A stretch of DNA of 64,000 nucleotides from Rhinopomastus cyanomelas. Its lineage: Eukaryota > Chordata > Aves > Bucerotiformes > Rhinopomastidae. The notes under the pieces are model-generated. The model was not told where the DNA came from. It saw nothing but the letters and a program-made list of their open reading frames with translations, and searched no databases. The stretch spans positions 62,440 to 126,439 of the forward strand of contig VXBP01010406.1 in NCBI GenBank assembly GCA_013400115.1, written 5' to 3'. Position 1 is the stretch's first letter, and each line of letters opens with the position of its first letter. This document shows positions 35,697 to 46,976 of this stretch, piece after piece. Both the position numbers and the translations under genes were made by a program.

Positions 35697-37931
35697 CGAA
35701 TTTTTTCCATGTGCAAGAAGGTGACGTTTGAGTGAGATGCTGAGAAGGATGTGCTTGATGGACAGAGGAAAAGCCTCCTTGTGAGTCATTATCTTGGCAG
35801 GTCCCAACAGAGTTAGCTAACATTGGCTACTTCGTGGGCAGCCTTCTCAGCAGGAGCAGGGGAGGGTACAGGGGCCCGGCGGAACTGATGACAATAGAGC
35901 CATTAGGGAAAACAAGTGCATCTGCCCCAGGAGTATCGGTTTCTGTGCACAAAGATGCTTCATTGACTGCGCTTCTGCTGCACCGTGCAGGACGTCCCCA
36001 TTTCAATAAGCTTCTGGCTAGAGGAACCACCAGCGTTATTTCATTACAGGCTGTTTGCTGAAATCGAGTCCTCCTGCCGTGGTTTTGACTTCTCCTCTGT
36101 GCACGTGTGAAGGGCTTTCTTGCTGGCACGCAGCTGAACAAAGCAGTTGCTGTTACTTACCTCTGCTCCCTCAAAGAGGACCATCTCACAGGGGCTGTGC
36201 CACGTTGGGCAAAGCCCACCAGGGCTGTTGCCGCCGCCTTCCGTCGTTCTCGAGCTCCGGTTCGCATCGAGGAACCTGAACGGGTTTTCCAGGCAGAACT
36301 CCCCAACTTGACAGAAGGAGAGTTTTGTATGTGAAATGGACACTGGGAGCTCTTGCTCAGGGTCATGCATGTGCCCCGAAGCTTTTATACTTTTTTAGTC
36401 TGGTTTTTCTGTGGGGTTGTTTTGCTCTTGAGTTAGTAGTTTATGTGTCGTGGGTTTTGCCTCCACTGGGAAGTTAAATGCTTGGCACCGCTCTGAGAGC
36501 TGAGTTGACCCTTCCTTGGAAGCCCTTTTGTAAATGAATTTTTTTAATATTTTAAAGTAATTTTAATAGTTTTTTGAATGAAATCCACCTTCTGCACCCC
36601 AAAAAGAATGATTGCTTCTGGTTTACTTTACTTTGCTCTTTCCCACCTTAACCTTTCCTCCCAGACAGAGTGTCACTTTCAGATGTATTTTAACGGGGTG
36701 ATCAGGGAGTACTTGGGAATAAATTGCACATACACGAAACACAGAAACATGCTTTAGGTGGCAAGGTGGTTAATGCTTCTGTAGGCAAACCTGTTTGATG
36801 TCAGAGCAGGGTAACTACAAGCAAAAACACTGAGTGGTGGCTGCCACGGGGAGATCGTGGGCTTGAAGATAGGACAAATGGTTTCTCTTCACCCAAGTAT
36901 GTGCAAACCTCACGAGCTGCTCAGCAGAACTTGCTCTTTGCAGCTGTTGGTGGAAATTGTTTTGAAATGAGTTCTTTAAGGCAACAAAGGGTGCAGGGAA
37001 ATGGGCTTGTAGATACAGTCTGGTGGCTAAAGTCTAGCCAAACAGATCGTGAGCGGAGGATGACAACACAGAGGGTGCATGGGAGGAATGACCTCACAGC
37101 TGTGTTTCTCTTGAATGTCTAAGCACCTACAAAGCCAAGTAGGACCAGTCTGGCTTTCAGAGGAAGCCTATAGGGGAGAAATGGGCCAAACCTTGGCTTC
37201 CTGAGCCTATGGTGAAGCTCAAGGGGCAGAGGTGTTGCACTACTGCTGTTGTTCTGCCTCTTGGTGGGGCTGGTAGTTTGTGTTAATCTTTGACTGTAAA
37301 AGCTTTGAGAAGCAGGGAATCCCTGGGCTTGTCTCAGAGCCATTACGTAGCGTGAGAGAAGAACCGTGTAGAGTCCTATTAAAATTAAAGTGTTTCTATT
37401 ACTTTGAAAAACATTGGCCTTCTACATTTATTTTGGCCAGGAGTTTGGAAGGTTTTTGGCTGGTTCTACTTCCAGCAAGGCCATGAGACACTTACACTTT
37501 CCTTTCTCATCCATATTTAACAAGTGATTGAGAAGTTGGCCAAGAGGAAGTTACAAGACATGATTAGCAAGCCTTGGTCCCAGACTCAGCTCAAACTGGT
37601 TTCCTGTTTGCTGTGAGCATTAAGGGTAAGAGGATCTGAAGGGTGTTTTATAAGCAGATGAGACAAGGAGACAAGACCACCCAAAGCCAGAATTTGCCTA
37701 GGTAAATTTACAAGGTGGTTGGCTGTTCACTGAAAGCAGGAGATCAGCCACTCCCTACGTTGACTTTAAAACAGGCTCTGGTGTTTGTGAAAAGGGTTCA
37801 GTCTTTTCCAGTGGTTCAATTTCAGTCGTGTTGCAAAGGTCTGTAATCCAGCTCGTGAATATCATTGACTCAGTGGGTTTTTTATTCCTGAAAACACTAA
37901 GGAGCCTCAGCTGTCACCTCTGTCCTTCAGT
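35697..37931. other. Unassigned stretch with one exon-like segment
   Basis: No repeat recognised. A moderately CpG-rich part (36200-36310) coincides with a minus-strand open segment that ends at a strong splice-donor match; see the entry at 36161. The rest is AT-rich (36530-36580) or of ordinary composition. Confidence 0.35.
36161..36370 (-). other. Candidate minus-strand exon (hypothetical)
   Basis: On the minus strand an ATG at 36368-36370 opens 70 codons. They run without a stop to GGAGCAGAG|GTAAGTAAC, a near-consensus 5' splice site at 36160/36161 in phase 0. The start context is weak, with a pyrimidine at -3. Residues near the start read MHDPEQELPVSISHTKLSFC, and no family is recognised. 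The frame continues past the donor to 36044, so an unspliced chance ORF is equally possible. Confidence 0.15.
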
Positions 37932-38140
37932 GCTCAACACCAGAGGAGGTTTAGGCTGGACGTGAGGAAGAATTTCTGCTGCAAAAGGGTTATCAAACAC
38001 TGGAACAGGGCTGGAGTCACAATCCCTGAAGGTGTTTAAACCTTGCGCTTAGAGACACGGTTTAGGGGTGACCTGGCAGTGCTGGGTCAAAGGTTGGACT
38101 TGGTGATCTCACAAGCCTCTTCTGACCAAAGATGTGGTTT
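37932..38140 (+). mobile_element. CR1 LINE 3' fragment with small internal deletion
   Basis: 'cagaggaggtttaggctggacgtgaggaagaatttctgctgcaaaagggttatcaaacactggaacagg' is the RFRLDVRKNFCCKRVIKHWN stretch. The next residues (the LPREV codons) are missing, so 'aacagg' joins 'gctggagtcacaatccctgaaggtgtttaaa'. The 3' UTR 'ttggacttggtgatctcacaagcctcttctgacc' ends without a terminal repeat. Confidence 0.82.
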
Positions 38141-40106
38141 GTTAATCCACTTTCTTCTCCTGAAAAGGCCAAAACCCTTTAAATCACAAGTGACCTCGTG
38201 AAAATCAAAGCCCCTTCATAACTTGGGAAAAGGGAGAATTTACCACAAATATTATTCCTATTAGTAGTTCACTCGGTCTATTTTACATGTTACAGGGTCT
38301 GGGACTAAAATTCTTCTCCTATCCAGAGAGCTTGTGATGAATCTCAGTTGTTTATAGCCCACAGTGATTTGCTTTTGTAAGTGTGGTGGCTGAAGAGCTC
38401 ATCTGGTGGCATCTGTTCCTCAAACCCAGCAGTGATGTTTAGAGAGTTGGTGAAGCTGAGGTCAGGTCTGAAAACATCTCCAGAAGCAAATAAGCCAATT
38501 ACAGCAGAATCTGAAGAAAACAGGCTGAAAGTGGAAAGGCCTGAGAACAGTTTGGACATCTGCAGGTAGCATGCTGGAAAAGAAATGGGTTTGTGGGTGC
38601 TCATTTGTGTGACTTCATACCTAGGGGCAGGGGTCTTCGGGGGAAATGGGAGAGTTCTCTCTTCAGGCTCTTGTCTGTCTCGGTGTGACCACATCAGGAA
38701 GAAGAGAGCAGAATGGTCTCAAGAAAATCTCTAAATCCTCTGAGCTTTGACAGCCGGAGCTGGAGAGAGTCTCTTGGGTGGTTTCTTCGGTCTTCTTGTC
38801 CTTGAACAGCTTCAGCACAACTTTAGGAGACTGAAATTCTGAGAAAGCTAAGTTTGCTTGCCGTGCCAAAAGCAGGTGAAATGTAGTTCAGTGGTTAAAA
38901 GAAACACCACAAACCTTGGAAGGTGAAATCGATGGCACAGCAGCTTTATACTGGGCTTGATACCAGTATCAGCCTAGCAGTAATCCAGGTGCCAGGCTTG
39001 CTGAACTTTGGAGACCCAGTACTAAGGCAAGGGGTGCTGTGGTGGGCCTATGGTTAGGTTGCCCAACCTTTAAAATTAGGTTTCTGTAGGCTTCTGGTAT
39101 TTTTTCCCTTAGAATAACATCCCCATTGTTCACGGGATGCCTTTGGAATTCAGCAGGGAGAAATCTCCTGTAAAGGTGCGTTTCATCTCTGTTCTGTTGA
39201 GTTCTGTTTGAGTTCAAGTGTTAAAATAATTGCCTCCTCTTTTATTTTGTGCTGTGCTGGAAGGATTTGGGATCCTGCCTATTTGACAAAAGAGTCAAAG
39301 GATTGGGTTCTAGCAGCCATCAGCATTCAGTGCAAGCCCAAGGTCACAGAACGCCCCGCAGGGAGCTGCTGTAGAACTTGGTAGTGCCCGAAGGTGTGAC
39401 TGCCACCATGTGTGGCTCTTGGGGAAGAAACAGAAGAGGGGTTCCATAGGCACTCTCAAAGGGGAAGAGAAAAACAAGAAGTTAATCTACCTACAAGTCT
39501 TGCACCTCTGACTTCTAGGCTAACATCTTTTATTCTTGAGGTTCCTTCGTACGTTTAGCATAAATTTAGGCTGTATTTTGCTGACTAGTAGGTTTTAGGC
39601 TTATTTCTCAGACACTTCCTGACCCTGTGAGCCAGATCACAAAAACTTCTTACGCCTTGAGCCAGATGAAGCTGAGCAAGGACGAGATTTGGAAATTAAT
39701 GGTCTCAGGGCAGGAGATAACATCATCCTACGTGAAACCTGTTGCTAGATGCTCGTAGTAGCACAAGGCAGCCCAGCAGCAGCAGCAGCCTTGAGGAGCA
39801 GGAGCTGGTTGGGCTACTTGATCCCCACACGTGCTGTGAAATGTTTTTAAACGTGTTTTTCCAGTAACAAACACTTTATTCCACATTGTACAAACCATTT
39901 CTGTGTGGTGGAACTTACCTGTACGGTGGAGTCAGCGTGATCTTTTTCTGAAAGGGCAACTATTTAACTGAGGAAGCAGTTGTTTGTGCCTGTGCACAAA
40001 AACCTACCTTGTACCTCCTTTCAGGTTTGTTCTTATGTACATATTATGTTGTGATTTTTGTACTTCTCACCAGGTTTTTCTTTTTCCAGCTCTCTGAGAT
40101 TGATAT
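38141..40106. other. Unassigned non-coding stretch
   Basis: No recognised gene or repeat apart from a short CAG run (39775-39788). A minus-strand consensus donor CAG|GTAAGT at 39918/39919, with an upstream CCCTTTCAG acceptor, would frame a 29-base micro-exon (39919-39947). See findings. Confidence 0.4.
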
Positions 40107-40624
40107 CTGGAGTGTTGTGTTCAGTTCTGGACCCCTCAGTTTGAGAAAGATGTTGAGGTGCTGGAACGAGTCCAGAGAAGGGCAACTGGAATGGGGAAGG
40201 GGCTGGAAGATCAGCCCTGTGAGGAGAGGCTGAGGGAGCTGGGTTTGTTCAGCCTGGAAAAGAGGAGGCTCAGGGGTGACCTTAGTGCTGTCTGTAACTA
40301 TCTGAAAGGTGGTTGTAGTCAGGCAGGGGTCGGTCTTTTCTCCCTGGCCACTGGAGACAGGACAAGAGGTCACAGTCTTAAGCTCCATCAGGGGAGGTTT
40401 AGACTTGACATTAGGAAGAGATTTTTCACTGCAAGAGTGATCTGGTTTTGGAATGGGCTGCCCACAGAGGTGGTTGAGTCGCCGTCCCTGGAGGTGTTCA
40501 AGGTTAGGATGAGGTGCTGAGTGGCATGATCTAGATGTTAGGTTTACTGGGTTGAATTGGATCTAGGTTGGACTGGGTGATCTTTGAGGTCTTTTCCAAC
40601 CTTATCACTACTGTGATACTGTGA
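40107..40624 (+). mobile_element. CR1 LINE 3' fragment, young subfamily
   Basis: Starts at 'ctggagtgttgtgttcagttctgg' (VVFSSG) and keeps an open frame (40158-40520) with LERVQRRATGMGKGLEDQPC, SLEKRRLRGDLSAVCNYLKG and VIWFWNGLPTEVVESPSLEV. A 4-5 base deletion at 'aaggttaggatgaggtg' (other copies read 'aaggttaggctggatgagg') shifts the last codons. It ends with ATCACTACTGTGATACTGTGAG. It is close to the copy at 29.8-30.5 kb. Confidence 0.96.
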
Positions 40625-41193
40625 GGAGAAGTAATGGGTGAGTTGCGTGCTGCGAGAGCACAGCCTGGACGGGCACGAGCTGCGCTGCCGCTGTCCGATG
40701 CTGACCTGGAGTTCACTGACAAGGTGGCAGGTTTTGCCACTGTCTGGTGATAGATGTTCACGGTGTTGCCTGTTTGATTACGAAAGGAGGAATGCCTTAG
40801 GAATGACAAGGTTGTTAACGATGGAACCCTGCGCTTCCTTTCGCCGCTGTCTACGCCACTACCCTGTGAGATAAACCAGCAAAAAGAAAAACCACTGACA
40901 GCTGTGGCTGTCATTCCCTCTCATTGCAGCTGCAGTCAGTATTTCTGAACAGGATAGTGGAGGTGATAGTTTAAATACTGATAATTACTCTAGTTTTGTA
41001 CCTCAAATGCCAGCTGCCTGATGGTACAGACTACAATAGGACCTTAAACTGGCTTAAAGGTTAGTTGTCCCTACTATCTGCAGAGTGCAGCCACCCAGTC
41101 GTGTGATCCCGTGACTGTATTTAATGGGAGAATAATAGGAATAGGATAATAGTGCTTCCTCCCACGATTCATGCTGTAGAGGAAGCCTGAGAG
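40625..41193. other. Unassigned stretch, locally CpG-containing
   Basis: 40660-40860 is somewhat CpG-rich and covered by overlapping frames on both strands, none recognisable. The remainder is AT-rich with no repeat seen. Confidence 0.4.
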
Positions 41194-41634
41194 CAGGGGT
41201 CCTCAAACTTTTTAAACAGGGGGCCGGTTCACTGTCCCTCAGACACTGTCGGGGGCCAGGTTATATGTGCACACTGCACATATTTTGTTTGTAGTAGTGC
41301 ACAAAACACAGGAAGAAGAATGCAGTATTTCAAGTGAAGAAAAATTGTAACCAACACAAACAAATAATATTTCAGTGTGCGCTTCCCACTGGTGCTGGCT
41401 GGTTTGTCCTGCCTGGGAGCTGGAGGGAGGGAGGGAGAGACAGGGGAGCCGCCCACCTCGCTGATGCTGCCGCCTCCCTCCTAAGGCTGGTGGTGCAGCC
41501 GGCAGGAAGTCATCTGCGGCTGCTCGGTTCCGTCCCCCAACACCCAGCCGGGGGGTTCTGTAAATACCGGTGGGCCGCACTGGAGACCCTGGGGGGCTGT
41601 ATCTGGCCCACGGGCCAGGGTTTGAGGACCCCTG
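41194..41634. mobile_element. hAT-type DNA transposon, non-autonomous (441 bp)
   Basis: The ends are inverted: CAGGGGTCCTCAAA at the left, and TTTGAGGACCCCTG at the right, its exact reverse complement over 14 bases. Sub-terminal GGGGGCCGGTT (left) and GGCCCACGGGCC (right) resemble the GGCCGG-type ends of tetrapod hAT families. The 8-bp flanks CCTGAGAG and CCTTAACG agree at 5 of 8 positions, as expected for a decayed 8-bp target duplication. No transposase frame is present, so it depended on an autonomous relative. Confidence 0.88.
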
Positions 41635-44229
41635 CCTTAACGACTACCACTGTCCTTAGATTGGCCCCGACTTGGTGATGATGCCCTCCCAATGGTAGTT
41701 AGCTGAGAAGCTAGTGACCACTAAGAGCTAAACGAGCAAGGTGCTTTACACAGATGCAAAAGAAGTACAGAAAACACGAGAGCAACTGAACGTGATGCTA
41801 CAAAAAGTCAGCTAGGGGACATTTGTCTTGTCACGTTGCTTATTTATACTTCTGAACCCAAGAGGTGAGCACACTGCTTCTGCGACTGCAGAGCGTCTGC
41901 GCAACTAGAAGGGACCTGAAGGTCAAGGAAAAAATAAGTTGTCTCTGTAGGCACCTTTCTTGGGGGTAGACTTCAGCCAGGCTTGTTTCTAGAGCTTCTT
42001 CATTCTCTAGATCAGTTGTACCCTCCACTTTTTATATACTCTCGCAGCCAGATTGGTGAGGTCATTGCACGTGTCAACATCTCAGGTTAGTTTGGGAATT
42101 AGTTCTACCTCTGTACCCAAATGAGTAAGTAGCCATCATCCAAGGGGAAAGTGCCTGCTTTGGGGGCTTGTTTACTTCCTGCAGCTTGGCAAAAGCTCAG
42201 GCGTGGAACTATCACAGCAATGTGTGCCCAGTTGCCCAGGAATGTAGGTGAAGCCAGGCAGGGGTCTGCTGTGGCATGCAGGTATGCAGAGGATTTGGTT
42301 TGCAATAATACCCTGCGTTTATTAAACGGAATATGAAATTCAGATGGGAGAGTGAAACGCAGGCTGTGTTCTGGACACATGGCCAGGTCTGACTGCTGGA
42401 GTGGTGCAGCGTGCCGAACAATGTCAGAGATTAATTGCACTTCTTAATGGAAGAGACTTCTGGGGAAGGAAAAAGTGTTTCACCCAGTACTGTTGGAACA
42501 GAAGGGAACAAATGTGCTACTTGGGATGACTGGTGATCAAAAAAACCCATCAAATATCTAAATATTTAGTCTTGTTTCTTTATAAGTGAGAGCTAAAGTG
42601 CTGTGTAAAAAGCAGGCACCAAACCTAAAATAGCAGTTCAAGAAAGACTGGCAAGAATTAGCTATCAAATCATTGTACATGTGAAAGTTATTACAGCTAA
42701 AATAAAAAAAAAATTGAGATCAGGGTTAATTATAAGATGATGCAGTAGTATAATTAGTATTCTTCCTATGGAGGATTATGGGTCCTTCTAAATGCCCTTT
42801 TTGATTGCCTTCTTCCCTTTTTTAATTTCCTCCTTGTCCTTTTTGATTATCTACCCCATGACCCTCAGGGCTCCTAAATGTAATACAATTGAAATAACAT
42901 TTTTGTTCGAGGTGGTTTTTTTTTATATAGGCTATTAACCTCTTGCTTCCCGAGCCCCAAGAAATTCTTCGCTGTGAGAGCTCCGCTAACCGCAGAGGGT
43001 CTCCTGGGTAGAACTCCCAGGCGTGTTTGTGTTGTGCAGCTTTTTGCCTGTCCTCAAGCAGTCTCTAAGGATCTGTCAAGAACGGATCTGCATGAGAATG
43101 AGCAGAGAGAGAACAGAGGACTTCCTTGGGGTGTATTTTACAGCTTGGCAAGATAGGATCTAGTGGATCTTTGATTTTTCCAAGGCTGCTTCGTTAGGGT
43201 TCATATAAAGAGCTATTGTCACTTTATATATCCTTTAATATTTAATTTTAAATATTATTTTATTAATTATGCCATTATTTTTATTGTTATTGCTATTTTG
43301 TTGTTGTTGTTTTGTTGTTGTTATTATTCATTGGCTTTAACAGCAGTAGACTGAGGGGGTGTTTTCCAGCGAGTACATAGAATTCAGCTACGTCTTTGGA
43401 AACCTGAAGAGAAGAGCACGACCTAACACTTGAGTCTGTTTGGAGACCTTTTTCCTTTTTACTTTTCCTAAATTTTCCAACTAAAAAGTTTTCCTAGTGG
43501 GGTGTTTTTGTTTTCCTACTTTCCTACTAAAAAATCTTCCTACTTTTTTCCTACTAATACATTGTATTTTTTTTTCCTCAACACAGGTACCTATTTTTTG
43601 GGTTTCTCGTTGGGCTAAAATTTGCTTTATAAGTTCCCTCTGTTGGGAAGGAACATTGTTTTCACCTGGGAAGCCAGATATTGTTAATGTCCTGAGATGC
43701 CCTTCAGTTAATACTCTTCAGGGTACAGTATAAACCAGTGTGTGAGGGCACCTCAAAACATGGAATGTTGGCTCTTGCTTCAACCAAGTCCATCTTTTTG
43801 CTTGTTTTCATTTAATATCCTTTCCTAAAGGCTAGCAAAGGGTCATCCATCTCTGTTTATAAATGCCTGTCCCTTTCTGTCATGAATTTTAGAGCTGCAG
43901 TAGCCCAAGATACTGTTTCAGAAGCTACCCATTGTCTATTTTTTCCAAGTTTGAATAACCTCATGTTACGCTGAAGTCATGCCAGAAGAGCGATGTTGTG
44001 CTCTTACTTGGCCAGTTACTTGTCGTACCCTTCCTGTGCAAACCTGAGCGCATAAAGGACAAAAGCAGACTGTGCTCTGCTTAAAATTCTCCTGCTTGCA
44101 AAGCAGTAGCCTCCAATATTGGCAATTCCTGCACCCAAGCTTTGTTGATTCCTATCTTCTCCGGAAAACATCCCTCTGTCTCATATCTGACATCTTTCTC
44201 TTCCCTTTGCATGGCCCAAAAGATAACAA
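41635..44229. other. Unassigned 2.6-kb stretch, AT-rich in part
   Basis: No gene recognised. It includes an A run (about 42703-42712), the TTATT/TTG-rich simple tract listed separately, and a CTACTTTCCTACTAAAAAATC tract near 43516-43558 where the word CCTACTAA recurs. Confidence 0.4.
43222..43331. repeat. T-rich simple tract, (TTATT)n then (TTG)n
   Basis: AT-only words (TTTAATATTTAATTTTAAATAT) pass into TTATTTTTATTGTTATTGC and then TTGTTGTTGTTTTGTTGTTG. It is an imperfect, compound microsatellite. Confidence 0.75.
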
Positions 44230-44426
44230 TATTGGGAGAAGGTCTTTCTGCTGGAAGAGCAGTCAGGCCTTGGAACAGGCTGCCCGGGAAGGGGGTTGAG
44301 TCACCACCTCTGTATGTGTTTAAAGGTCCTTCAGATGTGGCTTAGTTATACAGTTTAGTGGTGAACTTGGTACAATTACTGGTTGAACCTGATGATCTCG
44401 AGAGGCTTTTCCAACCTCAACGATAA
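44230..44426 (+). mobile_element. CR1 LINE 3' fragment
   Basis: 'ggagaaggtctttctgctggaagagcagtcaggccttggaacaggctgcccgggaagggggttgagtcaccacc' is the ERAVRPWNRLPGKGVESPPL stretch. The 3' UTR 'tagtggtgaacttggtac...' follows, with GAACCTGATGATCTCGAGAG and TTTTCCAACCTCAACGATAA at the end. The terminal repeat is decayed. Confidence 0.83.
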
Positions 44427-45418
44427 TAGCAGTTAGTTTTGTGTCAAGTATTGGTCAAAACTGACTGTAGCCACTGTTATTTTAAAAAGTGAGACTCAAA
44501 AGGAATGGGCCATGAGAACACTGTTAAGTAACAGTCAGTAATGTCTGATTGCTTGATCATCCTCTGCTGGGCTTGCTCTGACCAAGTGGGAACGTTAGCC
44601 TGGAACTGTGTGATGGGACTGGGAAGCGATTCTTCGCTGGTCTGATGTGCCATATTTTTCAGTTGATGCTTTTCATTGTTGGTAGAGAAAACTATCGAGC
44701 AGACACCAGCAAAGTGGTGTGTTGTTAGATGTGAGGATGAGGCCAGGAGAGGAGAAATGAAAATCCAGCTTGAAAAGCACAAGTTGTTTCCTGTGTTCCA
44801 AGAGCTGGATGCAGGAGTGTCATCACTTCCCATTTTATCCCAGTGTGAAGGGGTTCATATAAGCTCATCTGAAGAAAGAAGAAAAACCAGCAACCAAGAG
44901 CTCTTAAAATTTTCTGGGCAGGAGTGTTGAAAGGTTCTGAAGAAAGCAGCCCTAGCCAAAATAGAAGAAGCACCACCACGCAGTTAGATTTCTGCATGGA
45001 AAAAGATGATATTTTAGGAAAAGTTTCAGAAACTAAACTTAATCCTGTTTGGAGTGAGGGTAGGTGCATGCTACTGTGTCTCTTGATATTTGATTGTCCT
45101 ATTCTTTCTCTGAAAAATTGCTCTTCTATTTTTTAGCCTGCAACTTTCATGCCAAGAGAAGTATTTGTGCCTCATTGCTCTGAGAATGACAGCACACCCT
45201 TGCCGAGTCATTTGATGCCACGCCTAAAACATTCTTGGGTGTCCATACTCACTTTTAGAAGTGTCCTGGAACAAAAATGCCAGTTTCTGCAGGCTGCCAA
45301 ACCTGAAAGCTTAGGTAGGAAGACTGCTGGGAAATTTTCCAGTGCTGTGTCTCAGCAGAGTGCTGGAAATTAGCAGCTTGGCAACTGCACTGGTAGACTA
45401 GAAACCGTCTCTGTTGGC
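44427..45418 (+). other. Unassigned; run of open segments with splice-like signals
   Basis: Three open plus-strand segments follow each other. The first (to 44930) includes PAKWCVVRCEDEARRGEMKI. The second (to 45136) includes RRSTTTQLDFCMEKDDILGK. The third starts after a CTTCTATTTTTTAG acceptor-like site and runs to 45373 (PREVFVPHCSENDSTPLPSH). A GAGTGAGGGTAGGTGC donor-like cluster ends the second. The possible junction phases I tried gave a stop in the third segment, so a spliced reading is not supported. No family is recognised. Confidence 0.2.
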
Positions 45419-45780
45419 ACTTCACGATGAGGAGTGGCTGAGGGAACTGGGGTTACTTTAGTCTGGAGAAAAGGAGGTTGCTCTTTACAACTACCTGAAA
45501 AGAGGTTGTAGAGAAGTGTGGATCAGTCTCTTCTTCCAAGTCACTAGAATAGGATGAGAGGAAACATCCTCAAGTTGTGTCAGGGGACATTTAGGTTGGA
45601 CATCAGGAAAAACTGCTTCACTGAAAGAGTGGTCAGTTATAGGAACAGGCTGCCCGGGGAGGTGACGGAGTCACCGTCTCTGGAGGTATTCAAAAACATG
45701 CTTAGATGTGGCACTTGGAAGCACGGGTTAGTGGACATGGTGGTGTTTGTTTGAAGGTTGGACTTGGTGATCTTGATTCA
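45419..45780 (+). mobile_element. CR1 LINE 3' fragment
   Basis: 'gatgaggagtggctgagggaactggggttactttagtctggagaaaaggagg' gives the EEWLRELGLL-SLEKRR block. It lacks the following GDL codons. Open frame 45554-45754 has CQGTFRLDIRKNCFTERVVS and RNRLPGEVTESPSLEVFKNM. The 3' UTR 'gggttagtggacatggtggtg' matches the 1.8 and 32.2 kb copies. The terminal repeat is absent or decayed. Confidence 0.88.
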
Positions 45781-46716
45781 CAGTTAGAGTTAGTGGAACT
45801 GTGAAGCTGTGGACCACTTGCCTACCTACAGCCTGAGCCTCGTTCTGTCGCTCTGCCTGGGTCTGCCTGAGTCCTGTGGTGTGTTTGTTTGGTTTGCATC
45901 ACTGTTTTGAAAGTGAAAGAAGAAAAAGGTACCAAGTGCCTGTTGTTTCTGGAAAGCGTGGGCAACTTGCCTTCAAGATGAAGCAGCTCAAAGTACAGAG
46001 CTCTCAGCCTGTGTTTCTTGGGGTTGGGACACACTTGCCTCGCTTGGCTGGATTCTCTCCTCAGTTCCAAAATATGTGACAGTTGGTTCCATTTTTCCTA
46101 CTTCCCAACTGCAAAAAAAAAGGAAGTGGGAGAAACAACAGCCCGACTTAAATCCTGTGTTTTTCAAGGCACAAAGAGGGGAAAAGTGGACAAGTCTTTC
46201 TTCTTTTTGTTTTCTGTGAACCAGAGCCCTAGGTTTTGTTTTCTCACAAGACTGAGTGTGTCGGCTCTCTGAGTCTCAAACACAGCCATGTGCTGTCATG
46301 CACATCTGCAAGAGTCGAGGGTTAGGTCCAGACTATGCGTACAGTCCTCGCTAGCCAAGGCTGACTGTGGGGTTGCCGTGCAACCTATATCCTTGATGTC
46401 TGGATAAGGAGGGGTGGGAGGCTGCAGTGCAGCCAGTCATCCTCTGTGGCTGAGGTTTTGGGTTTAGCAAGTGAGAAAACTGAGTGAAGACATGAACAGG
46501 AGTGTTTGCTAGTGTGGGTGATGCAGGGACCGGCTTGACAGCAGAGTTTTAAGAGCCTCCCCACCCCGAGCTGGGTGCCTGGCAGTTGTGCAGGCTGGTT
46601 GTGTTTTGTGGTCTTTGTTTTGGTTTTGGCTTTGGCTTGTGTTTCTGGGTCCATTTCTGGGTTTTGATTGAACCCCCACGTTCTGGGCTGCAGAGAGTTG
46701 TGAAGACTGGCTAGAA
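45781..46716. other. Unassigned non-coding stretch
   Basis: No gene or repeat recognised. A GTTTTGGTTTTGGCTTTGG run lies at 46617-46636, together with short overlapping frames on both strands. Confidence 0.45.
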
Positions 46717-46976
46717 AAGGGTAGATTTAGATATCAGGAAATCTATTAGGTAAATTTGGAGATTAGGAAAGATTTCTTTAATCTGAGGGTGGTGGATCAC
46801 TGCAACAGGTTGCCTTGAGAGGTAGTGGAGGCCCCATCCCTGGAAACACCCAAGGTCAGGCTGGATGGGGCTCTGGGCAACCTGCTCGAGTGAGCGATGT
46901 CCCGGCTTGTTGCAAAGGGGTTGGACTGGCTGACCTTTAGTGGTGCCTTCCGACCAGAAACATTCTGTGACTTTCT
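46717..46976 (+). mobile_element. CR1 LINE 3' fragment
   Basis: 'gaaagatttctttaatctgagggtggtggatcactgcaacaggttgccttgagaggtagtggaggccccatccctggaa' is the FFNLRVVDHCNRLP-EVVEAPSL stretch. The 3' UTR 'ggatggggctctgggcaacctgctcgag' and 'ggggttggactggctgacc' follow, ending ACATTCTGTGACTTTCT. Confidence 0.88.
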
